From assembly GCA_016858145.1 (NCBI GenBank), contig JAEHOE010000002.1, forward strand, positions 2,728,001-2,792,000: a stretch of DNA of 64,000 nucleotides. Reading direction: 5' to 3'. This document shows positions 44,738 through 55,459 of this stretch, piece after piece (within the stretch, counting starts at the first letter, position 1; every line of letters begins with the position of its first letter). The DNA is from Edaphochlamys debaryana. Taxonomy: Eukaryota > Chlorophyta > Chlorophyceae > Chlamydomonadales. The notes beneath the pieces were generated by a model that saw nothing but the letters and a program-made list of their open reading frames with translations, ran no database searches and was not told the DNA's origin. Position numbers and translations under genes: made by a program.

Positions 44738-46143
44738 CAGCCACGCCTTCCCCCTCCACCTCCGCCTGGCCGCTGCGGCCTACGAGGGCTGGCCCGCGGA
44801 CGCCCTGGGCCGCCCCCCGCTGTGGCTGCCCGAGCCCCAGGCCGCGGCGGAGACCAACGCCGGCCGCCTCCTGGCCTCCCTTGATGTGGGTTGGCCGGGG
44901 TGGGCTGTGGGCTCACACACTCACACGGGCTGTCGCGGGTGTGGTTGGACGGTGGCCTGGGGGTCATTATAGACAACGGTGCGAGCCCGGGGCGGTGGGG
45001 ACGCGGGCGTCCAGGCATGCCAAGTAGACCGCCAACCCTCGGTGGGGCCACACCACAAGGAAGGTCGAGGATCGGACACAGCTCTTCTCCCTTATCTTCG
45101 GCAATGTCCCTGCTGGGCTGCTCTCAGCGCCTGCTCAACAAGGATCACGGCAAGGTGGGTGGGCCTGGCCTGGGCCTGCTGCGGGCCTGACGTGGGCCTG
45201 GGCGGGAGGCCGCTGGTTTCTCCGTGCTTGGGAAGGGTCCTGCCTCCTCGCCCGAAGGCGGTGGGTTCTGGCGAGGGTGGGCCCCAGCTCTGACGCGCCC
45301 CTGATTTCGTGTTGCTATTGTGCTGTGCAGATGTACTACTGGCCCCCCCTGTGGCAGGGGCAGGGGCAGAGGCAGGGGCAGGGGCAGGGGGCCTGAGGCG
45401 CTGCGGTAGCTGACACGGCGGAGCGGTGAGGCGCTGCGAACGCGGCTTAACCAGGGGTGGGCACCCCTGGGCTTAACCCCCTGTTCAAGGTGAGATCAAG
45501 AGAAGGGGTGGGGGTGGGGGTTGAGGAGAGAGGGGCAGGGACGGTTGGGAGGTGGGGCTCGTCGGGGTTATTATAGACAACGGGGCGTAGTGCCGCGGTG
45601 TTGGCGTCGCATGATGTTGGCCGACGCGGCTCGCGGCTCGTCGGCCGACGCGGCTCGTTGGGGGCGGCCGTGTCGGGCGGAAGAGGGCGGGTACGGCCGA
45701 AGGGGGGGAAGAGGCATGCGGTGCTGCCGGTGCTGCCGGTGGGATGGCCGACAACAACCAACAACCAACAACAAGTGCTGGCCGGTGACAGCCGGTGTTG
45801 GCCTGCGGGGGTTGCGCACTCGCCCCCCTGACGCGCACTCGTCGCTCGTTCCCCCCCCCCTTTCCCCCACGGCCCCACCCCCACCCCCCAGGTCTCCCGA
45901 GCGGTCCTTGGAGGCACAACGTGTGCGGCCGACCCTCTCTTCCTCCACTATAAACCCACCCGTCTCCCCACCCCCCGCCTCCACTGAAACACAGACGCCC
46001 CTCCCCCTCCCCCCCCCCCGCCCACCCCCGCCCCCCAGGTCTCCCGGGTGGCCCTGGTCCCCGCCCTCCCCCGCAACGCATCCAACAAGGTCATGCATGC
46101 GCCGGGTGCTGAGGGAGGGGCTGCCGCGGCAGTCCCGCATGTG
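44738..46143 (+). pseudogene. collapsed copy of the acyl-activating enzyme gene
   Basis: Pieces of the upstream gene follow in the same order. Exon 2 from SHAFPLHLRLAAAAYEGWP to its donor lies at 44738-44886. The end of exon 17 (GCSQRLLNKDHGK) is at about 45115-45153. The start of exon 18 (MYY) at 45331 is fused directly to the second half of exon 19 (about 45343-45490). The last exon (VSRVALVPALPRNASNKVM) is at 46039-46143. Exons 1, 3-16 and most of 18 are missing. In-frame stops occur in the exon 19 remnant (cctgagg, gtagctga). The last exon has a 4-bp duplication, catgcatgcgcc in place of catgcgcc, that shifts frame just before the SRM end. It lacks the 18-copy array. Confidence 0.92.
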
Positions 46144-48247
46144 AGGGCACGGTCTCAGAGGCAGGCGTGTGTCGGCGCATGTGAGGGCAGTCCTGTCCTG
46201 CTTCCCCACCCCTCATCATCACGACGCGGGCACATGAGCCCACGGTCTCAGCCCCCGGGCTTTAGGCCTCGAGGCGCCAGGCGGGTGCTGAGGGAGAGGC
46301 GCTCGGGAGGACCGTGCTGAGGGAGGGCGCCCTCGCCGCCTCACTCGGTCCTCACGCATCACGCTCCGCATGCGGCGCGTGTGGGGCGGCGCGCAGGCGA
46401 GATCTCATGTGCGGAGTGAGGTGCGTGCGGAGGCAGAATCATGTGGGGCGTGCTGTGCAAGCAGGGGAAGCGTCGGGGGGCGGCGAGCGGAGAGCAGGTA
46501 CATACTAGGGAGGGGCCGCTCGCCGCTGGCAAAGTATGGGACGACGCCATAACAGTAATGTGGGCACGGCCGCACGGGGTGGGGGGGGTGGGTGTTGGCG
46601 GCGGGTGCTGCGCGTGGCTGGGCTCACCGCATGCAAGGGCGCGGGTGATGAGGGGGGCAGGCAGGGCAGGGCAGGGCGTCAAGTTGCGGCGGCGGGAGGC
46701 GCTGCTTCGGGCGGGTGACAGGAGGCGAGCAGGTGCGCGAGAAGCTCCATTGAGGCTTTGTAGAAACCGCTGGGATGCAACCCGCCAGACAACAGCAGGT
46801 AGCCAGGAACGCCCTTCTGCCGTCGATTGCCTGGTCGTCCACCGCACGCCACGGCACGGCGCGCGCCGAACCTGCGCTCTCTCACGCACGCCGCCCGCGT
46901 ATGTGCTGCAAGCGCTAGCCTGCAAGGCTCCGGCAGAATGTATGACAGCTCTGCAAGGCGCTCGGCAAGCTGTCTGCAAGGCATTTGCGAGTGCGCAAGG
47001 CGGCGTTGTATGGGCGGCTGGGGGGGCTGACTGAGTAACACAGTGTAGAGGATGAAGTTGTCCCTCAAGGGCGTGCAGGACACGCGTCTCCGGGGATATT
47101 GGCCGCACGGCTGTACAAGCTGGCGCCGATAACAAACCGGTTTGAGCGTGTGCCTCATCACTAATGTGTAAGGTGCGTAAGGTGCCGGGTTCCTGAAGGC
47201 CGGTGGAAGGCGGCTGATGAAGCTCACCGCGAAAAGCGCCCACGGCCGGGCCCAGGACGAGCCAGTCAGACCGGAGCTGGGCCCGGAGCGTAACCGTGCG
47301 CGGCCCCGGTTTAGCAGCCACATTAACGCAATTTCAACGCATTACAAGCAGCTTGAGCGCTGTCTGCTGATGCAGCCCGAAGGTGCCGCGCGGGGCGGCG
47401 GGGGCGGGCCCCTGCAGCGATGACTCAGGCAAGCGGAATGAAGGGGGCTGGTGCACGCAATCGCCGATGGCGGCTCGCAGTTACACTCGCGGGCTGCTGC
47501 TGCTTAGGCATTTCGTCTTCAGAAAGCCGGGGAGGGGGGGGGTAACCCGGCGAGCGGCAGCAGGCAGCAGCTGCGGGGACGGGCGGGGCAGCTGGGGGGT
47601 CGGAACGCGGCGAGCGCCCCGCCGGTGGCACGTGCCCTCCCGACGTGAAGACGTACGCAGGTTAACCGACGCCGTTCCGCTGTGTCACTGGGAACACGGC
47701 GAGCACCCTTCTGGAGCTGCAGCAGGCGGCATTCTGCCGCAAGAACGCGGTGCGGCCGTCGGCTAGAGAGGCGGCTATCCGATGCCGGCGAAGGGCAAAA
47801 ACGATTTCGACAGGGTCGTAGCCCTTAAGGTTGGGCGCAGGCGATAACATAAGTCCTAAGGAACTCCTGACTGCCGGGCGTTGCGGCGTTACCAGCCTTT
47901 TTACGCAGACGACATGCCCCCGGCAGACTTGGGATACGGACCGAGGTGAAGTCTAAAGCAGACCTTTGGCATGCAACAGTGGTGCTGTGTTAGTTGTTTG
48001 CGTTCAGACGACGAGCGGGGCCAGCCTCGACACAAACTGGTACTGCAACGCTGCAAATCGGCCCACGAGGTTCGCATGTGTCCTCGGGCTCTCGGAAACT
48101 CTAGCAGTTCAGTCAGCTGTATTCCATTCATCAAACAGTCAACTAAACCGCAACCGGTAGCGCTATTGCACGCTATTTGCCCGTGTACGCAACTTACGCT
48201 CGCTCGAGACGCGAGCCTCAAGAGTCCTGGCCTCGACAGAGCACTAC
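46144..48247. other. gene-free stretch
   Basis: The first ~170 bp repeat the 3' flank of the acyl-activating enzyme gene. The remainder has only mixed short frames. A minus-strand open stretch at 46679-47323 has poor codon bias and no recognisable motif. It should include the promoter of the low-complexity gene that follows. Confidence 0.4.
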
Positions 48248-51200
48248 ATGTCTGGAGCTCTCCTAGAAGAGGTAGACCGGGCTCCAGAAGGTCAAAACAG
48301 CGCGTGGCTGGTGCTCGGTGCACCAGGCCGACTCGCAAGCTCGAACATGGCCTGGCTTACCAGGGGTTCTCGGTCGTGTTGCAGCCTCAACTCCTCGCAA
48401 TTGCGTGGCACTGGGGCCCGGGACCCGGGAAATGGCCAGGGACCTCCGACTGGCTGGTGGACTCAGCACTAGTTTGCTGTGCCCAACACGCAGGTCGACC
48501 TTGATGAAAACAGCACAGCGTATCAGGCGCTGAAAGTGGCGCCGGGCGGAAGCAAAACTGTGATAATATGCGGGCCCGATGGAAAGCTCCTGAGGGCGCA
48601 GCCTCTGGGCGTATGGCTGGGCCCAGACGGAGTGCTCCGCGACCACGCTGTTGACGACAGTATTGCTGCGGCAGGCGCTTCGGAAAACCTGCTGTTAGCT
48701 GCGGAAGGAGGAGCAGCAGCGCCGGCCGCATCGGGCTGTCGGACTTGGCGGTGCAGCGCAGCGTCGGCGTACCAGGCGGCCGCCGATGTCGCGGTAAGCA
48801 AGTCACAAAGGAGCCCAGGCGACCGTTTGGCGTCAGGCCCACATACACGTAGCTGTTTTTACCATCCCTACCTGCCTGAGATTGTTTAGGTAAGCGTAGC
48901 GCGCTCGCGGTGAAACTCTCCGCTGTTCGCCTGCGCAGTCGGAACACGGAGCCTGGCACCTGACGATGGGGGCCGCGGACCTCGGCGCGCCACCGGCCCC
49001 CAACCGGCCGTACCGCCCCGGCGCGTACCTGGAGCCGCAAACCTCGCGCCCCACCCCACCCACCGCCGGGCCCACCGCCCACGCCGCCTCCCGTCGCCCC
49101 AAGCGCCCGCACGCCTGGCCCCTCGCCGCGCCCCAACCCTGCGACGGCGGCCAGCTTGACGCTTCGCCCTGGGCCGTGCAGCCGCCCGCGCCGGCCCCCT
49201 CCTCCACGCGGCCCCCATCGCCGCCGCCGCCGCAGCAGCAGCGACTCTTGCCGCTGCGATGTCACAACCCGACAACTGCTGCGGCCATCGCTTCGTATCA
49301 GTCTTCAAGCCCAGCCTCGGCCTCGGGCGCCCCGATCGCTCTCTCTCAGCCTCCACTCTGCTCCGCGGCGCTTCCTCCCGCTCTCCCGTCTGGCATGCGA
49401 GCCATGGTCGCCGCAACCGAGCCGCCGCCGCCAAACTCGGCGGCGGCGGCGGCGGCGGCGGCGGCTGCAGCGGCAGCGGCGGCGGCGGCAACGACGCTCC
49501 ACGGTGCAGCCGGCGGCGGCCCGGCGTCAACCTTCGTCTGCGGCTGGAACCGCCCTGCCGCTGCAGCCATGGCGTGGGGGGGCGAGGGTGTGGCGACGGA
49601 CGCTGACGGCGAGTACGGCAGGCAGTACGGCACTCGCGGTGGCCTCTGCGCGTACGGCTGTCTCGGCGGCGCAGGCTGCGGATGCGGCGTCGCAGCGGCC
49701 GGGGGGTGCGGGAACGGCAGCCGCGGCGGCGGCGGCGGAGCGCACAGCGCAGCGGAGGCGGCGGAGGCTGCCACGCAACTGCGCGCCGTCAGACAAAGGA
49801 GAACGGTGAGCAGGGTTGCTCGGGAGACTAGGGTACGTTGACCAAGGCTTGGGGCGTCTGTAATCGGCGTAGCTAGATAATCCTGCCGCTATCTAGGAGT
49901 GACTGTACGCCAAGGCCGCGACCCGACCCAGGCTGAAGTGATCGTTGGAGCTTTCTCCCGCCCATGCATTGCGGCCGTTCCACCCGCGACGACGACAGCC
50001 CTGGTTCCCCCCGGCCTCTCACCCCGTGCCCCCGTGCGTGTGCCTGCCTCCGCCCCGAGCAGACGCTCCCGAGCTCTCTGCTGCCCCAAACCGTGCCTGC
50101 ACCGGCCCCTCCGCCGCCTCCGCCGCACCCCTCCCGTGCCCGCACCGCCGCCGGGAGCCCTGCGCCCCCCCCCGCACCCGACTGCAACCACGGCCAGTAC
50201 CAGTACCAGCCTGGGGACCCGCCCGCGCTCCCAAAGCCGCGGGAGCGCAAGCCGTACGCACGCCGCACCGAGAGCAGCCGCGAAGGCAGCCGCGACGGCG
50301 GCGGCGGCGGAGGTGGCGGCGGCGGCGAGGTTGACGGCGGCGGCGACGGCGGTGGTGGCGCCTGGCGGAGCTGCCAGCAGCAGTACCAGCGCCTGTCCCC
50401 CGCGCCCACGCCGCCCCATGCCCTGTCGCCCGTCTGCGGTGTGTCCGTTGAGGGCTCCGACGGGAACGACATGGTTGACGATGGCGCCGGCGGCGGCACT
50501 TCTTACGCTGCTGGGGGCGCCGCCGCCGGCGCTTACTACGCGGCAGGGGCCACCGCCGCCGCCGGCGGAGGCGGCGGAGACGGCGCCGATCCGTGCTACC
50601 ACCGAGCGAGCAGCACGACGGGCCTCAACCTGACGGCACCGGCGGCAGCGGCGGCGGCGGCTGCAGTCGCTGCGCCGGCGCCAGCGGCGATGGCGGTGAC
50701 GGCGGCGGCTGCGACTTACGCTGGCGCCGGCGGCCTGCCGGAGGCGGCCGCCTTCGCCGACCCCAGCGGCAACGCTGGCGCTTGCCCGGTGGCTCAGGTC
50801 TGGGCCTCGGGCGCGGAGGAGTTCTGGGAAGAGGTCTTCGGCCGTGACGGCTCCACGGCCGCCGCCGCTGCGGCGGCGAGCGGGGCTGCCGCCGCCGCCG
50901 CCGCCACGGCCGCTAACCCGCCGGGCGCCGCGGCGGCCGGCGGCGACGCTGGCCTGTTTGTCGGGAACCGCAGCGGCAGCGGCGTCAGTGCCTGCATGCC
51001 CGCTTCCGCCACCGGCGGCGGGTATGGCTGCGTGGGCTACGGCAACGGGCTGTACAGGCAGAGCACGGCGGACCCGGCGGAGCCATGGCAGCGGTACGAA
51101 CCGACGCCTGCGCCGCCGCCGCTCGACAGCCTGCTCGACGTCGTGCCGTACACCTTCGACGCCGCGACGCTGCCAGCGCATGTCGCTACAGCTTTCGCAC

Positions 51201-51445
51201 TCGACGGCTGCGGGGCCAGGCCCGGCGCTGGGAACCCGCTCAACGCTCCCGCTGTTGGGATGTCGGGCGCGACGCTCGACGGCAACGCCGGTGGTGTCGC
51301 TGATCTGTCGCAGCTTCACAGCGGCGAGCTAGGGCTGATGCCGAGCGGCGAGCTGGGCTTGATAAACAGCAACGAGCTGACGCTGACACTCCTCAACAGT
51401 GCGTCGCTCGGGCTCGCGAACTCGCTGGGCGCCGGCATCGCGTAG
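48248..51445 (+). CDS. low-complexity Ala/Gly/Pro-rich protein, unknown
   Basis: I do not recognise a domain. Proposed exons 48248-48271, 48494-48793, 48939-49805 and 50063-51445 join in phase to 857 residues. Exon 1 (MSGALLEE) is the least certain: it supplies a needed ATG in the right phase, since exon 2 has no in-frame ATG after a stop. Residues 9-75 look folded (DENSTAYQALKVAPGG, TVIICGPDGKLLRAQPLGVW, GPDGVLRDHAVDDSI). The rest is poly-Ala, poly-Gly and poly-Pro with scattered aromatic motifs: PKPRERKPYARRTESSR, EEFWEEVFG, LDSLLDVVPYTFD. The C-terminus has three echoes of SGELGLM (SGELGLM, SGELGLI, SNELTLT). The composition resembles green-algal nuclear regulators, but no DNA-binding domain is visible, so a regulatory role is only a guess. 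Confidence 0.6.
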
Positions 51446-51463
51446 ACAGCCAGTATGAGGTGC

Positions 51464-51546
51464 GGATCGAGGCGTGCATCCAGGCACGGATCCAGGCGCG
51501 GATCCAGGCGTGCATCCAGGCGCGGATCTATGCGCGTGTCCAGGCG
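51464..51546. repeat. 12-bp tandem repeat, about seven copies
   Basis: Diverged units of the type atccaggcgcgg begin just after the stop codon of the low-complexity gene, in its presumed 3' UTR. Confidence 0.85.
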
Positions 51547-52058
51547 GACGAAGTTGCGCCACGCGAGAGCACTTGATGCGGCGCGTGCATGCTCGCAACT
51601 CTAGAGAAGATTCCGCCTGCGCGGGCCCCAGGCCAGAGGAAGAGAGAGAAGATGCGTGCAAGACGACGACGATGCTGGCTCAGATCGTACGGCAGATCGT
51701 ACGGCACTTTAGGCAGGTGCAGCGGTGCGTGCCTGGTGCACTCATAGTGGGCTCAGCACCTCAGCTAGCTGAGCCCGCCTTGACCCAAGGATTTTCAAGA
51801 CCGCAGGGTATCACCACTGTCGGTATAGCGTACCGTACGTAGGGTCTATAACGGGAATGGCGGCGCTGCGGAGCGAGCCGCAACTTAGGGGCACGGCGGC
51901 TTGTGGCATATTTGTGGCTCACGTAGTAACCATGACAGTCTCTGGACAGCGGCTCATTGTGGCCTGGCAGGATTGTTTTGCTCGCGCTGAAGCGCGTTCA
52001 CACGGGCTCATGAGGTCAATGTCAAGACTATGGGCTGGGGCGTGGGGGCGTGCTTTAT

Positions 52059-52063
52059 TGTAA
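52059..52063 (+). terminator. TGTAA poly(A) signal, low-complexity gene
   Basis: TGTAA on the coding strand 614 bases after the stop at 51445. Placement fits a green-algal 3' UTR; assigned by position. Confidence 0.4.
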
Positions 52064-55000
52064 GTGTGTCTCTGCGTGTGCGTGTTCATAGGTGGATGGT
52101 GTGGCGTCACGTGCGAACGGCGGATGGTGGGATGGGGTGGAAAGGCTGGAGCGTGTAAAGTGCGTGCTTCGTGGCTTGGGCACGGTGGGTGGGTGGTACG
52201 AATGAAGCTCACAATGCCAGCAAATTCTGCTGGATTCTGTTTACGCTACGATTGATGGACGACGTTACAGCTTCTGGTCTGCTCCTGGTTTTGTGCGGTG
52301 CCTACCTGGGGCAGTGCTGTTGCCAGAATGCTTCTCCAGCCCGTTGTGCTGAGTCACGTGTCAATCCGTTGATGTAGTGGGCCTGGGAGTATGGAGCAAG
52401 TATGGGCACGCTTCACATGTTGATGCGTGTTTGACTCTTGGCTTCTTAGGGCGGCGGCAGGGTTTAGCAGAGGTGGCGGCCGGTCAACTGCCAAGGGACC
52501 AAGCTGCCTGCGTGACTGCCAAGGGTCGAGCGAGTGAATAATTGCTTCTTGATCCTTCTGCAACTTTTGGCGACTGCGTGTCTGTGTGCCGGCTTGCTCC
52601 GGTGCGTGGTAACAACCCTCAGCAGGGGGTATCTCCCCTGGCCAAGCGTTCGTGTGTCGAAACGGCCTTGCTTTTCTATCCAGCAATTCTGAATTGCGAT
52701 GCGACGGTTGCGGCGGTGTCGTTGTGTGCGCATGCGCGCCTGTGTGGCTAAAAGCCTAGGCTAGGCTGAGTCAGTCTTCCGGTGACGTGCAGGGAGCGAA
52801 CGCCGGTGCCGCTTGTCGTCTCCTCCCTCCTGTGTTTCTGCGGTTTCGCGTGTGTGCTGGATATATCACTCAATCAAGCAATCTGCTGGTTGTATGTCTG
52901 TTGGGCGTGCCTACAAAAGATAGGGAACGAAGGGGAAACATGCTTACTGACGTGTGTCTGGCCGTGTGCCGAGGGGTGTTCAGTGTCCGGCAGACACTGT
53001 CCTGTTTTTACTGGGAAATCAATCAAGGGAGCAACCCGAGGGGGGCTTAGCCTCGGGGCTTCGCTCACCCTAGGGCCTGGGGGTTTGTTACTAGGCTTGG
53101 TGACGCTCGTCACGGCCATCCTTCATATCAGTGCATGTGATGCAAACGAGTGTACATGCCTTTGAAGGCAGGGAGTGAACGGCCGAGCCCATTTTAGTCT
53201 GGGAACACATCGCATCCTATTTGGCATGCGTAGGGGCGGCGCGAAGCGAAGCATGGGGGACCAATGGAGAACGGTGGTCAACGGCGGGGTGGACGGTGTT
53301 CCGTGCGCTGGGGTACAAAGAGATGGACGTGTTTTGCTGGGGGATGGGGTTTTGCTCCGGGGCCTTTTTGCAGTAGCGCCTCTCTGCTTGCCATGCGGCT
53401 CTGTGACTTCAGACGCCGGCAAGGGATTCGGTATCCAACGAACGTTATGCATGTCGGCAGGTGATCCTGCACGAGTCCATCTTTTTAGAAGAGAGCAAGG
53501 AGTTGGGGAGAACAGGGACAGAGTTAGTGCATGCCGAGAAGAGGGGGCTGAACGGTGGCATGCGTCGACGCGCCATATCTGCTCCTCGCAGAGCTGCTCA
53601 TCACTCGTTCTGCATGTTTGAGTATCTATCTGTACCGGACCAAGCCGGATCATGGCTGCAACACAGGCTGGTTTCACACGCAGGCCGGTATGCCGTGCGT
53701 GGACGTGCAAGGACGTCGAGGGGGCCGCCGGTTTGCGAATGGCGTCACCGGAGTGCTAGGCCAGTCGAGGCTTTGCATGCCGCCGCCTACCTCCTGACGC
53801 ACTACGCCGGGGTGAAGGCGGCAGGCAGTTCTTGATTATGTGGCGGGAATGTGTGCGCCTGTGAAGCTTTGTAGCACAGGTGTGGCGTGTTTCTGTGTGT
53901 TTCTGTGTGGTGCATGGCGGCGGGGGGACTCGAAGCGTGCAGGAGCTGCAGGCTGATTTCATTCGGCCAAGGAAGGCGGGCGCTCCTCCTGCCAACACGT
54001 GCACGGGGGACCCGCCTGCTATCCCTGGCCCTTTCTTTGCTGTACGGCGCTCACGATGTCAACCCTACAGTTTTTTGCGCGCGCGATTGATGAATACGCT
54101 TAGTCACGGGTGGACAGGTGCGAAGTCCCCTGCCCTGCGTCTGGAGGGGACGTGTCACGAACGGAGCGGTGTAGATCAGGGATGACCCCCCGGGTCTAGG
54201 TGGGATGCTTCTGTCTCAGCATGGTTCCAGGGGCCAGCTAGCCGGGTCTGGCCCCCCGGCGGGTTTCAAGGGGTCCTCCGGGATGCATAACTTTTTGTGT
54301 GCATAACGCGCGGCCCAGGCCATGGGGCGGCGGGTTAATGAGGAGCATGGAAGGGCATGGGCGTGTGACCGGCGTGCGGCCCGGCCCGGGCAAATGCCCG
54401 CTTGCTGCGGGCTTTCCGGCTTTGCTTTCGTGCACTTCATATTCAGGGCATGTCGCATGTGCCCGGGCTCTCATCGATTGTAACGCCCCTAATCCTTACG
54501 TGGTATGCACCATCCTTGGCCCGCCTAGCAACCCGCGAGCCATGCCCTGAGGCCTCGCTTGCCCAGCTGCTACCCCTGCTGCCGGCATTCCCGGCAACCC
54601 GTAATCCCGTATGGACCCCACGCCCCAGCTGCTCGTCAATCCGCTGCAGGGTTGGCATAAATAGCTCATCAGGGATGCTTACACCACGCCTCAACCGCGC
54701 AGGCAGGCCTAGTCTCTCCTCGTCACGCTCCACCCGTCGCGCGCTCAGACCCGGCTTTGCAAAGTTGTTCATCCTCAAACCTACCCCTGCCGCCACACGT
54801 CCGGCGGCCGCTTGGCACCTGCCGTCCCTCCACGCAGCATTTCCACGCAACCGCCCCCTGTGCAGCACCCTTTGCGGTGCACTCGGAGGACCACCCGCAG
54901 CCCCGGGCTGCACGGGGTCCATGCATGCCGCCGTCCCGCCCCGGCCACTAGCGACCAGCCCCGCGCGCAATGTGGCGCAATGCCAGCAGCGGAGACCCTT

Positions 55001-55459
55001 CCCCCTAAATGCCCCCAACCCCATCAGCCGGTGTACCGTACCGGTAATCACCATCTCTTCCCAGCGCACTGCCGAGCTACGGTGACTTAACCCCAAACTG
55101 ACTCACATCACACGTCCTTCACACAGCCACCAGCATAGCAGCCAGAGGCCCGAAAGCGTCCGTCAGCGTCCGTCGTCCCTGCCTGGCTACAAACGTTGCA
55201 ATTCCACTGGTACCTGCCAACATGTTCAGGCTGATGTGTCAATCAATAACCGCAGTCAGGGTCAGGGGTGCAAGGCCTCCCGGCTCCCGCAGGAGTCCCA
55301 GCCTCCAACACGCAAGGATCCGCCTTTCCTGCCTGCCGGCCGAGGCTGGTACCGGTAGCCCTGCCCCTCATCAGTCAGTCAAATGCGTCTTGGTCTACGT
55401 AGGGATGCGTGCGCGCGAGGCATCCCTGCTGCTCACTTGTCCGTCAAACCATCCATCGG

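Larger units (their letters stand above)
51446..55459. other. gene-free stretch of 4 kb
   Basis: No supported gene. It begins with a 12-bp tandem repeat, has a TGTAA at 52059-52063, and then shows AT-richer sequence with many stops (52060-54300). A minus-strand open stretch, 54443-55096, has patches such as LRMNNFAKPGLSARRVERDE and IPDELFMPTLQRIDEQLGRG that could be a transposon or gene remnant, but no family is recognised. A TTACA at 54679-54683 could be the poly(A) signal of the LRR gene above it. Confidence 0.4.

Noticed and set aside
46679..47323. Minus-strand frame of 214 codons
   Set aside because: Mixed third-position bases, no motif and no splice logic; treated as chance.
49889..51319. 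Minus-strand frame of 476 codons
   Set aside because: Arg/Ala/Gly-rich mirror of the low-complexity gene; the plus frame has consistent splice phases and ends in a sensible stop.
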